A stretch of 64,000 nucleotides of DNA from Streptomyces djakartensis (GCF_014651075.1 NZ_BMWE01000013.1:1-64000), one strand, 5' to 3'. Counted from the stretch's first letter, positions 43,242 through 53,068 are shown. Made by a program: numbers and translations. The notes: generated by a model not told the origin, from the letters alone.

Positions 43242-44456
43242 ATGAGCGACACGGCTCGGGAAGCATTCGTCGTCACCGGAGTGCGTTCTCCCATCGGGCG
43301 GTACGGCGGCGCCCTGTCCGGCATGCGGCCGGACGATCTCGCGGCCGAGGTGATCGGCGACCTGATGGAGCGAGTGCCGGCGATTCCGGCCCAGGCGATC
43401 GACGACGTGACCTTCGGTTGCGTGAACCAGGCCGGTGAGGACAACCGCAACGTGGCCCGCATGGCGGCGCTGCTGGCCGGGCTGCCCGAATCCGTCCCCG
43501 GCGCCACGGTCAACCGCCTGTGCGCCTCCGGTCTCGACGCGGTCGCCACCGCGGCGAAGTCGATCCGGTGCGGCGAGGCGGAGCTGGTGATCGCCGGGGG
43601 AGTGGAGAGCATGAGCCGGGCGCCGTACGTCATGGCGAAGCCGGACACCGCGTTCTCCCGCACGCCGGAGGTGCACGACTCGACGATCGGCTGGCGCTTC
43701 GTCAACCCGCGGATGGCGGAGCTGTACGGCGTCGACTCGATGCCGCAGACGGCCGAGAACGTGGCCGACCGGTGCGGCATCTCCCGCGAGGACCAGGACG
43801 CCTTCGCGCTGCGTTCGCAGGAGCGGACCGCGGCCGCGATGGACAGGGGCCGGTTCGACACCGAGATCGTGACCATCAAGGTCCCACGGCGGCGGGCCGA
43901 ACCGTTCGAAATCGCCCGCGACGAGCACCCTCGGGCGACGTCCGCGGACGCACTCGCCGCACTGCGTCCCCTCGTGACCGGGAACGGAACCGTCACCGCC
44001 GGCAACTCCTCGGGCGTCAACGACGGGGCGGCCGCGCTCCTGCTCGCCTCCGGTGACGCCGTACGGTGGTACGGCCTCACTCCGCTCGCCCGGGTGGTCG
44101 GGGGCGCGGTGGCCGGAGTGGCGCCGCGCGTCATGGGACTCGGCCCCGTCCCCGCGACCCGCGCGCTCCTGGAGCGCACCGGGCTGACCGTCGCGGACCT
44201 GGACGTGATCGAACTCAACGAGGCCTTCGCCGCCCAGGCGCTGGCCTGTCTGCGGGAACTCGGACTGCCCGACGACGCCGAGCACGTCAACCCCAACGGC
44301 GGCGCGATCGCCCTGGGCCACCCGCTCGGCATGAGCGGGGCCCGGCTCGTCCTCACCGCGGCCCTGGAGCTCTCCGAGCGCGGGGCCCGGCGGGCGCTGT
44401 GCACGATGTGCATCGGCGTCGGACAGGGCATGAGCGTGCTCCTCGAACGGGTTTGA
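43242..44456 (+). CDS. Acetyl-CoA C-acyltransferase (thiolase)
   Basis: 404 aa, PcaF/FadA-like. The acyl-accepting C94 is in NRLCASGLDAV, H360 in GGAIALGHPLGMSG and C390 in CTMCIGVGQG. It would cleave a 3-oxoacyl-CoA to acetyl-CoA and a shortened acyl-CoA, or beta-ketoadipyl-CoA to succinyl-CoA and acetyl-CoA. It is divergent from SDR-hydratase-amidohydrolase under a shared operator. ATG 43242 has AAGGAGG upstream. Confidence 0.92.
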   Translation: MSDTAREAFVVTGVRSPIGRYGGALSGMRPDDLAAEVIGDLMERVPAIPAQAIDDVTFGCVNQAGEDNRNVARMAALLAGLPESVPGATVNRLCASGLDAVATAAKSIRCGEAELVIAGGVESMSRAPYVMAKPDTAFSRTPEVHDSTIGWRFVNPRMAELYGVDSMPQTAENVADRCGISREDQDAFALRSQERTAAAMDRGRFDTEIVTIKVPRRRAEPFEIARDEHPRATSADALAALRPLVTGNGTVTAGNSSGVNDGAAALLLASGDAVRWYGLTPLARVVGGAVAGVAPRVMGLGPVPATRALLERTGLTVADLDVIELNEAFAAQALACLRELGLPDDAEHVNPNGGAIALGHPLGMSGARLVLTAALELSERGARRALCTMCIGVGQGMSVLLERV

Positions 44457-44457
44457 T

Positions 44458-44500
44458 GAGGGCCGGGCGACGCCACGTGACGTGGCGTCGCCCGGCCCTC
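44458..44500. terminator. Very strong bidirectional terminator
   Basis: The arms 44458-44478 and 44480-44500 are perfect 21-bp complements around a single base, beginning GAGGGCCGGGCG. It lies between convergent thiolase and ABC-operon stops. Confidence 0.92.
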
Positions 44501-44530
44501 GGTGAATGCCCGCTGTCAGGGGACGGGCAC

Positions 44531-45355
44531 TCATGCCTCCGCGGCGGGCGAAGCGCCGATCAAGTCGTGGATGCGCCTGCGCAGTTCCGAGAACTCCGGC
44601 AGGGCCTTGACCGCGAGTTCGTCCCGGGGACGCGAGATGTCGACCTGCAGTTCGGCCACGACCCGGCTGGGCCGTGCGGACAGCACCACGACCCGGTCGG
44701 CCATGAAGATCGCCTCGTCGATGTCGTGGGTGATCAGCAGGGTCGTCAGGCCCAGTGCCGCGCTGATCGACGCGGTCATCTCCTCCAGCGCCGTGCGTGT
44801 CTGGGCGTCGACGGAGGCGAAGGGTTCATCCATCAGCAGGACGCGCGGGTGCAGGGCGATGGCGCGCGCGATCGCGACGCGCTGCTGCATGCCGCCGGAG
44901 AGCTGCCAGGGGAAGTGGTCCGCGAACCCTTCCAGCCGCACCCGCTCCAGGGCCTCGCGGGCCCGTTCGCGGCGTACCGCGCGCGGCAGGTCCGTCAGCC
45001 CGAACTCCACGTTGCGCCGCACCGTCAGCCATGGGAACAGACTGCGGTTGTACTCCTGGAAGACGATGGCGAGGTCGCCGGGAACCCGGTTGACGGGCTC
45101 CCCGGCGTAACGCACCTGCCCCTGGTCGGGACGCAGCAGCCCCGACAGACACCGCAACAGGGTCGTCTTGCCGCAGCCCGAGGGCCCGACGATGGCGACG
45201 AACTCCCCGTCGGCGACCGAGAGGGAGACATCGCCGATCGCGTGCGTGGTGGGACCGGTGCCGAGGGAGAAGTGCTTGCCGAGACCGGTCACCTCCAGCA
45301 GCGTGTGATCCGTCCGTTCCTTCATGGGTACCGCCTGCTTCGTCTGCTCCGTCAT
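44531..45355 (-). CDS. ABC transporter ATP-binding protein (SsuB/TauB/NitT class)
   Basis: 274 aa. Walker A GPSGCGKTT at 57-65, Q-loop VFQEYNRSLFPWL, signature LSGGMQQR, Walker B VLLMDEPFA and the TTLLITHD switch are all present. The class imports sulfonates, taurine, nitrate or aromatic acids with periplasmic-type binding proteins. Its start overlaps the permease stop (ATGA). It is the last gene of the run and is followed by the strong terminator. Confidence 0.92.
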   Translation of the reverse strand: MTEQTKQAVPMKERTDHTLLEVTGLGKHFSLGTGPTTHAIGDVSLSVADGEFVAIVGPSGCGKTTLLRCLSGLLRPDQGQVRYAGEPVNRVPGDLAIVFQEYNRSLFPWLTVRRNVEFGLTDLPRAVRRERAREALERVRLEGFADHFPWQLSGGMQQRVAIARAIALHPRVLLMDEPFASVDAQTRTALEEMTASISAALGLTTLLITHDIDEAIFMADRVVVLSARPSRVVAELQVDISRPRDELAVKALPEFSELRRRIHDLIGASPAAEA

Positions 45356-46200
45356 CGGTCCTGCCCTTTCAATCCGTAGAACCAGGCCAGAGCCCGTCGC
45401 TCGACCGCGGAGAACAGCAGGGTCAGCAGCCAGCCCAGCACTCCGAGCAACAGCACACCGGCGTACATCTGGTCGAGTGCGTACAGGCGCTGGGCGCGCA
45501 GAATGAGGTTCCCGAGACCCGAGGAGGAGGCGATCATCTCGCTGATCACCATCATGATCAGCGAGAGCGCCAGGCCCACCCGCAGCCCCGCCATGATCTG
45601 CGGCGTCGCGGCGGGCAGCACCACCCGGCGCAGCAACTCGGCCCTGCCGCCCCGGGCGTAGACCCGGGCGCTGTCGATATATCCGGCCTCCACCCGGCGC
45701 ACCCCGTCGGTGGTGTTGAGCAGCACCGGCCACACGGCACCGAGCGCGATCACGCCGACCCGGGTGGTGTCGCTCGCCCCGAAGGCCAGGATGGCCAGAG
45801 GCAGCAGGGCCGGGGCCGGCACCGCGCGCAGGAACTCCAGTGCGGACCGGCACCAGGGTTCCAGGCCGCGCCACCAGCCGAGCGCCACGCCCAGGACGAC
45901 ACCCACCAGCGAGCCGATGACGAAGCCCGCCAGAGCCCGTGCCAGTGAGGGCATGATGTCGGTCATGAGGGCGTCGCCGGTGATCAGGTCCACCAGCTCG
46001 GTGGCGACGACGCTGAACGGTGGCAGAAGCGCGGTGGTGTCGGCCCGCCCTGCCATCTCCCACAGCCCCAGCAGCAGGGCGACGAAACCCCACCCCAGGG
46101 CAAGGGCCGTCACCCGGCGCCGCATTCCGCGGAACCCGCCCCGCGCTTTCGCCCTGACGGCTCCGGGCCCGGTGACCCGGTTGATTTCCGTGGTGGTCAT
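45352..46200 (-). CDS. ABC transporter permease (SsuC/TauC class)
   Basis: 282 aa with six predicted helices and the EAA loop DSARVYARGGRAELLRRVVLPAATPQIMAGLR. It overlaps the ATP-binding gene and the other permease by ATGA junctions. A heterodimeric permease is unusual for this class, where SsuC acts as a homodimer. Confidence 0.9.
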   Translation of the reverse strand: MTTTEINRVTGPGAVRAKARGGFRGMRRRVTALALGWGFVALLLGLWEMAGRADTTALLPPFSVVATELVDLITGDALMTDIMPSLARALAGFVIGSLVGVVLGVALGWWRGLEPWCRSALEFLRAVPAPALLPLAILAFGASDTTRVGVIALGAVWPVLLNTTDGVRRVEAGYIDSARVYARGGRAELLRRVVLPAATPQIMAGLRVGLALSLIMMVISEMIASSSGLGNLILRAQRLYALDQMYAGVLLLGVLGWLLTLLFSAVERRALAWFYGLKGQDR

Positions 46201-47057
46201 CGCCTGCCCTCCGTGGTGTGCCGCTGCCACCCGGCGAGACGGTTCTCCGCCGCCCGCGCGGCCAGGTCGACCGCGACGCCGAACAGCCCGGCCAGCAGGA
46301 CGGCGGCGAACGCGTCGGTCACCCGCCCGGACTGCTGGGCGGAGTTGAGGTGGTAGCCCAGGCCCGGGCTGCCGGAGACGATCTCGACGGCCACGGCCAC
46401 GACCACCCCGATACCGGCGGCGGTCCGCAGGCCCGTGGCGAAGGCGGGAACCGAAGCCGGCACGATCACCCGGTACAGCACCCGCGCCCGCGACTGGCCG
46501 AGGGCCCGCGCGGAGTCGATCAGCAGCGGATCGACCGTGCGCACCCCGTGCCGGCAACCGATCAGGACCGGCCACACGGTGGCGAAGGCCACCAGGAACA
46601 CCTGCAGCCCGATCTGCAGCCCGAACACCACGATGCCCACCGGAATCAGCGCCACGGCGGGCACCGGCCGCAGGAACTCCACGGCCACTCCGGTCACGGA
46701 GTCCGCCCACCGGGACAGCCCGGTGACCACACCCAGCGGGAGACCGATCGCCGTGGCGAGCGCCAGTCCCAGCGCCCACGCCTGCGCCGTGTCGCCCAGC
46801 GGGCCGGCCAGGGTGCCGTCGGCCAGCCCCGATGCCAGGGCCGAACCGATGGACGGCACGCCGGGCGCGCTCGCGGAGGGCAGCACACCGACGAGCCGCA
46901 GCAACTCGTAGGCGGCGACCAGCGAGACAAGCCCCACCGCGCTGCGCGCCACGGCACCGGCCCACCGGGCGCCCGTTCCCGCCGGGCGCCGGGCACGGGT
47001 CTGCCCGGTCGCCCCTGCGTCAGCGCTCTTCGGACCGAGCGACGAGAGGCCGATCAC
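46197..47057 (-). CDS. ABC transporter permease (SsuC/TauC class)
   Basis: 286 aa with six helices and the EAA loop DSARALGQSRARVLYRVIVPASVPAFATGLR. It is paralogous to the neighbouring permease, sharing the V-E-F-L-R-P-V-P-A-V-A-L-I-P-V pattern. GTG 47057 overlaps the substrate-binding protein stop (GTGA). Confidence 0.9.
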   Translation of the reverse strand: MIGLSSLGPKSADAGATGQTRARRPAGTGARWAGAVARSAVGLVSLVAAYELLRLVGVLPSASAPGVPSIGSALASGLADGTLAGPLGDTAQAWALGLALATAIGLPLGVVTGLSRWADSVTGVAVEFLRPVPAVALIPVGIVVFGLQIGLQVFLVAFATVWPVLIGCRHGVRTVDPLLIDSARALGQSRARVLYRVIVPASVPAFATGLRTAAGIGVVVAVAVEIVSGSPGLGYHLNSAQQSGRVTDAFAAVLLAGLFGVAVDLAARAAENRLAGWQRHTTEGRR

Positions 47058-48022
47058 GGGGTGTAGAAACCTTCGTCCGCAGCGATCTCACCCTTGGCCA
47101 GCTTCTCCTTGGTGAGTACGTCGGCCCAGGCCTGCCAGCCCTTCGCCTCGAAGGACGCGGTGAACACCGGCAGCAGCATCTTCTGGGCCGCCTGCTCGGG
47201 AACCTGGGTGAACTGCGGGACCAGGGCGCGGACCTTGTCCGGGTTCTTCTGGGCGTAGGCGTCGGCCTTGGCGATGGCGCGGTTGAAGCGATCGACGACG
47301 TCCTTGTTCTTGCCCAGATACTTCTCCGAAGTCAGCATCACCGTGTGCGGCCAGGTCCCGTCCTGTCCCTCGGTGGAGGACAGCAACGAGCGTGCTCCGG
47401 CGGCCAGTTGTGAGGTGACGAAGGGCTCGGCCGCGTTGACGGCGTCGACCTTGCCCTTCTTCAGCGCGTCGGCCATCTGCGGGAACGGGATCTCCACGAA
47501 CTTCACCTTCGACGGATCCACCCCCTCCGTGCGCAGTGCGTGCCGCAGCGACAGGTCCGGCAGCTGGTAGAGGGTGTCCACGGCGACCGTCTTGCCCTCG
47601 AGGTCGGCGGGATCCCGCAGCTTGCTGTCCTTGCCGACGAGCAACTGGATGTACGACTTGCCCGGGTCCGGGTCGGGGGCGCTGATCCCGGCGACGGCCA
47701 CTGCCGGAACGCTGTTGCTGCGCGCCGTCAGTACGGCCGGGGCGTTGAGCATCGCGAACTGCGCCTGGCCGCTGACCACCGAAGGGATCATGGCTGCCGG
47801 CTCGGCGTAGCTGATCTTCGCGTCCAGACCCTCGTCGGCGAAGTAGCCCTCGCGGACGGCGATCTCGATCGGGGCGGCCGCGGCCACGGCGATCGCCGAG
47901 ACGGACACGGAGACCTTTCCGGAGCCGTCTGCCTTGGCGGTGGAGTCCGCCGTGCCCCCGGAGCCGCAGGCGCTGAGAGTGAGGACGGCTGTTATGAGTG
48001 TTGCGGCCAAGCGTCGCTTCAT
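47054..48022 (-). CDS. ABC transporter substrate-binding lipoprotein (NMT1/SsuA-like)
   Basis: 322 aa. The lipobox is L16-S-A-C19, so it is lipid-anchored outside. The fold is the NMT1/THI5-like periplasmic binding protein, with EIAVREGYFADEGLDAKI and the DPADLEGKTVAVD loop. Ligand is not deducible; relatives bind sulfonates, nitrate, aromatic carboxylates or pyrimidine precursors. The upstream 164 bp to hyuB has no gene. Confidence 0.9.
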   Translation of the reverse strand: MKRRLAATLITAVLTLSACGSGGTADSTAKADGSGKVSVSVSAIAVAAAAPIEIAVREGYFADEGLDAKISYAEPAAMIPSVVSGQAQFAMLNAPAVLTARSNSVPAVAVAGISAPDPDPGKSYIQLLVGKDSKLRDPADLEGKTVAVDTLYQLPDLSLRHALRTEGVDPSKVKFVEIPFPQMADALKKGKVDAVNAAEPFVTSQLAAGARSLLSSTEGQDGTWPHTVMLTSEKYLGKNKDVVDRFNRAIAKADAYAQKNPDKVRALVPQFTQVPEQAAQKMLLPVFTASFEAKGWQAWADVLTKEKLAKGEIAADEGFYTP

Positions 48023-48186
48023 CGGGACCTCCTGGATATCGCAGTCACCGGAGGACCCGACGGTCTCCGGAAGAGGGTGGTGAGCCGTCCGGCCGACGGG
48101 GCGGCGGGTTCGGCCATGACGTACCTCCTCGGCGTCATCGCCAATGGGGTCGGTCGGGGAGACAGGGGATCGGTTGGAGAGCGGCG

Positions 48187-50361
48187 CTAGAGGGTCAGAG
48201 ACAGCTCGTCCAGGGGTTCCTCTGCCCGCAGGTGGACGTCCACGGAGAGGAGTTCGCCGGACAGCGGGCAGTAGTGCGCGGTCATGGCGAGTTCGTCGTG
48301 CAGGCTGATGCGGTGTGCGCCCGGATCGATGCGGCGGCTCACGGCGCCGGACCGCCAGTGGGTGGAGCCGCGGGAGAGCACGGCACCGGCGGTGGTGTGC
48401 ACCTCGACGTCCCCGGTGTCCGTCCGGACCAGCCGCAGTGCGGGGCCGAGCGCGTGTCCCGGCGCACCGGGGTCGGCCCCGGCGACGGGCGGCGCTCCGA
48501 TCCGTTCGGTGCGCACGGCCAGCCTGCGTTCACGTGTGCGTTCCTCGTCCACGGCCCCCTCGGTGAGGACGACGCCGTACACCTGCTCGGCGTACGTCGC
48601 GCTGACCACTCCGCGTTCGACGTCGGCCGCCACGTCCTGCGGTGCCCGCGACAGGGGGTCCCCCCACCCGCCGCCGCCCTGCCAGGACACGGCGAAGACA
48701 TCACCGGGGCGCATGGGGAACTCGCCCGGTTTGGGACCGAGTTCCTGCCAGGCCGGCTCGGCGCCCGCGAGGTGCTCTCGCAGCAGGTCCTCGTCGTCGC
48801 GGCCCGCACCGGGCGCGAAGCGCTGGCGCACGGTGGCACCGGGCCAGCCGCCGAACAGGCCCACCGAGTTGGGAACCTCGGCGCCGTGCGTCATGACCAG
48901 GGCGTTCGCTCCGGTCACGCCGCGCAGTGTCAGCCCCATCTCGCCGGAGTGGCCGCCGCTGCGTGCGCCCGCTCCCGCGGTGTCGGGGCGCAGCCGCCGG
49001 TACAGGTACAGCAGCGGCGAGACCTGTTCGTTGGACTCGACGTCGGCGATCGCCGGCACCGGCACCGCCACGGGGCCGCCCGCGTCGATGCCGTCGTGGC
49101 TCGCGAACGCCCCGGAACCGCCGGCCAGCGGATCGAGGGAGTGCAGACCGAACCGCTCCCCGAACTGGTTGGTCCCGCCCAGGTTGAAGGTGGCCATCGT
49201 GCCCGAGCTGACGGCCTGCCCGCGCTCGGCGTACTCGGGCGAGCAGGAGAGCAGCAGGTTGAGTGCCCGCTGGACGACGTTGGTGACGGTCCAGATCGTC
49301 TCGACGGTGGCGCTGCCCACGGGCGCGGGATGCCGGGCGGTGCACACCAGCCCGTCCGGGGCCACGATGTCGATCGGCCGCAACAGGCCCTCGTTCCAGG
49401 CCAGTTCGAAGCCGAGCGTCGGGATCAGCGCTCCCGTCACCCCGCCGCGCAGGCCTGCGCGGGTGGCGTTGATGAAGCCGGGGGCCTGGGGGCTGGACCC
49501 ACCGAAGTCCAGCGTGAGCCGGTCCCCGGTCTTGGTGGCGACCAGGTCGACCGCGTAGAGGCGGTTGGCGTGGCCGTCGTGCTCCAGGAAGTCCCGTACG
49601 TGCACCTGGCCGTCCGGGAGCTTGGCGAGCCGGGCGCGGGTCTGGCGCTCCGTGGCTGTGATCATCCGCCGCATCACCTCGGCGACCACGTCCGAGCCGT
49701 ACCGTGCGAACAGGCTGTGCAGCCGCTCGGTGGCGACGTTGATCGTCGCGATGAACGCGCGGATGTCCAGGCCGAGCGAGGCGGGCAGCCGGCTCGCGGA
49801 GACGATCATCTCCAGGACGTCGTCGCGCAGTTCGCCCTGGTCCACGAGTTTGACGGCGGGGATGCGCAGGCCCTCCTGGTACACCTCGGTGGCCGTCGGG
49901 CACCAGGACGCGAAGTTCATCCCGCCCACGTCGGTCTCGTGCGCCATGACCCCGGCCCAGGCGACCAGCCGGTCGCCGTCGAAGACGGGCCCGGTCATCT
50001 GCACGTCGTTCTGGTGGAGGGCACCGACGTACGGGTCGTTGCCGATGTACATGTCTCCGGCGCGGGGAGCGCGGCGGTTGGTGTTGATGTGCCGGATCAG
50101 GGAGCCGACGGGCGGCGCCTCGTGCGCGACCTGGAAGCCCATCGTCGCGAACTCCCCGTCCGGCAGGTACAGGCCGGTGAAGAAGTCGGAGGCCTCGGTC
50201 ACCGTGGGGGAGCCGGAGACGCTCTGCAGCGCGATCCGCATCTCCTCGGTCACGGCGAGCAGACGGTTGCGGATGATCTCGTACTGGATCGGATCGAGTG
50301 CGGTGCCGGTTGTCGGCGGTTGGTCGTTCACGTTCTTCACGGGCGCCGGGGTGCCGGTCAT
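48187..50361 (-). CDS. Hydantoinase B/oxoprolinase family protein
   Basis: 724 aa, HyuB-type. The N-terminus LDPIQYEIIRNRLLAVTEEMRIALQ and internal GDMYIGNDPYVGALHQNDVQMTGPVFDGD are signature segments. Together with HyuA it forms ATP-dependent enzymes that open cyclic amides (N-methylhydantoin, 5-oxoproline) or carboxylate ketones (acetone, acetophenone). ATG 50361 overlaps the HyuA stop as ATGA. The last ~150 residues are less conserved. Confidence 0.88.
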   Translation of the reverse strand: MTGTPAPVKNVNDQPPTTGTALDPIQYEIIRNRLLAVTEEMRIALQSVSGSPTVTEASDFFTGLYLPDGEFATMGFQVAHEAPPVGSLIRHINTNRRAPRAGDMYIGNDPYVGALHQNDVQMTGPVFDGDRLVAWAGVMAHETDVGGMNFASWCPTATEVYQEGLRIPAVKLVDQGELRDDVLEMIVSASRLPASLGLDIRAFIATINVATERLHSLFARYGSDVVAEVMRRMITATERQTRARLAKLPDGQVHVRDFLEHDGHANRLYAVDLVATKTGDRLTLDFGGSSPQAPGFINATRAGLRGGVTGALIPTLGFELAWNEGLLRPIDIVAPDGLVCTARHPAPVGSATVETIWTVTNVVQRALNLLLSCSPEYAERGQAVSSGTMATFNLGGTNQFGERFGLHSLDPLAGGSGAFASHDGIDAGGPVAVPVPAIADVESNEQVSPLLYLYRRLRPDTAGAGARSGGHSGEMGLTLRGVTGANALVMTHGAEVPNSVGLFGGWPGATVRQRFAPGAGRDDEDLLREHLAGAEPAWQELGPKPGEFPMRPGDVFAVSWQGGGGWGDPLSRAPQDVAADVERGVVSATYAEQVYGVVLTEGAVDEERTRERRLAVRTERIGAPPVAGADPGAPGHALGPALRLVRTDTGDVEVHTTAGAVLSRGSTHWRSGAVSRRIDPGAHRISLHDELAMTAHYCPLSGELLSVDVHLRAEEPLDELSLTL

Positions 50362-52481
50362 CTGCTCGCCCCTTCATCTTCTGTGTCGTCGAGGGTCACC
50401 ACGAAGTCCCCCAGCTCATCGGTGCGGGCGACGGCTCCCGGCGGGACGACCAGCGTCTGACCGGGGAACATCACCAGACAGGGCCCGCTCACCGTCTGGC
50501 CCGGCGCGGGGAAGGCGGTCCGGTGGACCTGGCAGTCGACCGGCTTCAGGGGATCGTCGAAGACGACGCCGCGGGTGCCGTGGGGCTCCAGCTCGTCCCG
50601 CGCGGCGGGCCGGACCTGCCCGTCGAGCCGCCGGGAGGCCAGGACCCGCAGACCGGTCAGTTCGAAGCCGGCCTCGCGGAACGCCGATCCGGTCCCGTAC
50701 AGGGCCTCGTACTGCTCCTCGAAGCAGCGCAGCGTCTTGCCCAGAGCGGCCGGTGAGGAGAGCTCCTCGGCCACGGGCACGTCGAGGTGGTGGGCCTGGC
50801 CGCGGTAGCGGATGGCCGCCGTCCGCCGGATCGTCAGCTCTCCCCGCTCGCCCTGGGCGGGACCGGCGGTGGAGGCCGCCTCCGCCTCGGCGGTCATCGC
50901 CGCGAGCTTCTCGGCCAGCGGTGCGACGTCCTCGGCACGGATCTCACCGTCGCCCGGCAGCCGCAGGTAGTGAGGGCGGCTGACGGTGCGCTTGAGCTCG
51001 CACGTCCCGGTGCCGAACGCGGACTGCCCGGTCGCGGTCGGAGTGACGACGAACGTACGGATGCCGAGTTCACGGCAGAGCGCCCAGGCGTGTGACGGGC
51101 CCTGCCCGCCGCCCGCGAAGAGCACGAACTCGCGTGGGTCGTGACCCTTTTCGATGGTGACGCTGCGCAGCAGGTCGGCCATCTTGCTGTCCAGTACCTG
51201 ACGGATGCCCCAGGCGGCCTCGAGGACGCCCAGGCCGAGCGGTTTGGCGACGCGTTCTTCGATGGCGTCGGCTGCGGCGGCCCGGTCGAGCCGCATCGTG
51301 CCGCCCGCGAAGTCCTCTTCGTCGAGGACGCCGAGGACCAGGTCGGCGTCGGTGGCCGTCGGTTCGGTGCCGCCGCGCCCGTAGCAGACGGGACCCGGCC
51401 GGGCGCCCGCGCTGAACGGTCCGACGGTCAGCGCGCCGTCGCGCACCCGGGCGATGCTGCCGCCTCCGGCGCCGATGGTGCCGACGTCGATCGCGGGCCG
51501 CTGGATGTCGGCACCGCCGATGGTGAGGCGGCTGCGCATCAGCGGCTCGCCCTTCACGACGGTGCCCACGTCGAAGCTGGTGCCTCCGACATCGACGGTG
51601 AGCAGCTTGTCGTGGCCGAGGCGGTGACCGATCTCCCGGCACGCGATGACGCCCGCGGCGGGGCCGGACATCAGGACCGACACCGGCTGGTCGCTGACCA
51701 CGTCGGCGGAGACAACGCCGCCCTCGCTGGTCATCACGACCACCGGCACGGCGAGCCCGCGCTGCCGCAGGGCCTCGTCCAGGCGGCGCAGGTACGCGCT
51801 CATCACCGGCCCGAGCGCAGCGTTGACCGCGGTGGTCGACATCCGCGCGTACTCACCGACCGCGGGCGCGACCTCGTGCGACAGGCTGACGAACAGCTGC
51901 GGGAATCTCTCGCGCAGCGCGGCCGCGATCCGCTGCTCGTGCTCGGGGTTGGCGACCGACCACAGCGTGGCCACGGCGACGGCCTCGACCTCTGCGGCGG
52001 CGACGAGATCCAGCACGCGGTCGATCTCCGACCGCTCCAGCGGTACGACGACCTCGCCCGCGGAGTCGACGCGCTCGCCGATCTCGAAGACCAGCTGCCG
52101 CGGCACCACCGCGGGCCACCGGCCGCGGTTGCGGTAGTCGCCGATCTCCAGCTCGGTCAGCCCGGCCAACTGCCGCTTCAGGCGTCCGATCTCCAGGGTG
52201 TCGCGGAAGCCCGCCGTGGTGATCAGCGCCGTGGGGGCGGCCGAGGAGGTGAGCAGCGCGTTGAGGCCGGCGGTCGTGCCGTGCCCGAAACGGTCGATCG
52301 AGGCGCAGAACTCCTCGACGGACAGCTCGAAGTGGTCTGCGGCGAGCTCCACGGCCCGCAGGATGCCGCCGATGATGTCGGCGGTGCTGGGGGCCTTGAG
52401 TACGGCCTGGCGGCCGTCGTCGCCATACACCCACAGGTCGGTGAAGGTGCCACCGACATCGGTGCCCACGCGGAACCTCAT
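50358..52481 (-). CDS. Hydantoinase A/oxoprolinase family protein
   Basis: 707 aa, HyuA-type with an actin/HSP70-like ATPase fold: GTDVGGTFTDLWV at the N-terminus, DVGGTSFDVG and GAGGGSIARV in the middle, FAGGGQGPSHAWALC near 440. It uses ATP to phosphorylate the substrate carbonyl for HyuB. ATG 52481 overlaps the PadR stop (ATGA). Confidence 0.9.
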   Translation of the reverse strand: MRFRVGTDVGGTFTDLWVYGDDGRQAVLKAPSTADIIGGILRAVELAADHFELSVEEFCASIDRFGHGTTAGLNALLTSSAAPTALITTAGFRDTLEIGRLKRQLAGLTELEIGDYRNRGRWPAVVPRQLVFEIGERVDSAGEVVVPLERSEIDRVLDLVAAAEVEAVAVATLWSVANPEHEQRIAAALRERFPQLFVSLSHEVAPAVGEYARMSTTAVNAALGPVMSAYLRRLDEALRQRGLAVPVVVMTSEGGVVSADVVSDQPVSVLMSGPAAGVIACREIGHRLGHDKLLTVDVGGTSFDVGTVVKGEPLMRSRLTIGGADIQRPAIDVGTIGAGGGSIARVRDGALTVGPFSAGARPGPVCYGRGGTEPTATDADLVLGVLDEEDFAGGTMRLDRAAAADAIEERVAKPLGLGVLEAAWGIRQVLDSKMADLLRSVTIEKGHDPREFVLFAGGGQGPSHAWALCRELGIRTFVVTPTATGQSAFGTGTCELKRTVSRPHYLRLPGDGEIRAEDVAPLAEKLAAMTAEAEAASTAGPAQGERGELTIRRTAAIRYRGQAHHLDVPVAEELSSPAALGKTLRCFEEQYEALYGTGSAFREAGFELTGLRVLASRRLDGQVRPAARDELEPHGTRGVVFDDPLKPVDCQVHRTAFPAPGQTVSGPCLVMFPGQTLVVPPGAVARTDELGDFVVTLDDTEDEGASR

Positions 52482-53065
52482 GTCTGGTCCTCCATGCCTT
52501 CGAGCCAGGTCAGCGCGTCCTCGGCCCAGTGGATCTCGGTGCGGGCGCGGGCGATGTTGCCCTGCATGGCGAGCACCTTGAGTCCGGTGATCATCTTGTG
52601 GGAGCTGCGCGGCCGGGTGGCCAGTCGCTTGACCAGCCGGGGGAAGACGCCCCGGTGGAGCTCGCGGAGCTGCTGGGTGTAGACGGCCAGCAGGTCCTCG
52701 TGGTGCTTGCGGTGGTCCTCCAGGTGCCGGCGGATCGCCTCGACGGGGGCGCCGTCCAGGAAGACGAGCTTGACCCGTTCGACATCGCGTATCGGGGCGT
52801 AGTCGGTGGGCTCCTCCAGCCAGGCCTGCAGCGCCGCCTCGCCTTGCTCGGTGAGGTGGTAGATCCGCTTCTGCTTGCCGGGATTGCCAGGCGAGGCCGT
52901 GCTCGTGACCAGGCCCTCGGCCTCCAGCCGACGCAGTTCGGGATAGATCTGGCTGTGCGAGGCGTACCAGAACCAGCCCACCGACTCGCCGAACTCGCGG
53001 GCCAGGTCGAATCCGGAGGCGGGTTCGGTGCTCAGGAAGCCGAGCAGCGCGTACTTCAGCGACAT
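52478..53065 (-). CDS. PadR-family regulator embedded in the Hyu/ABC operon
   Basis: 195 aa. Winged helix MSLKYALLGFLSTEPASGFDL...WFWYASHSQIYPELRRLEAEGLV (1-55) and Vir_C-like C-terminal helices. It lies three bases after the BKACE stop and overlaps HyuA, so the repressor is made from the operon it presumably controls. It differs in the recognition helix from the other two PadRs, and the upstream dyad differs from CAACTAGTTG. Confidence 0.88.
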   Translation of the reverse strand: MSLKYALLGFLSTEPASGFDLAREFGESVGWFWYASHSQIYPELRRLEAEGLVTSTASPGNPGKQKRIYHLTEQGEAALQAWLEEPTDYAPIRDVERVKLVFLDGAPVEAIRRHLEDHRKHHEDLLAVYTQQLRELHRGVFPRLVKRLATRPRSSHKMITGLKVLAMQGNIARARTEIHWAEDALTWLEGMEDQT

Positions 53066-53068
53066 CGC

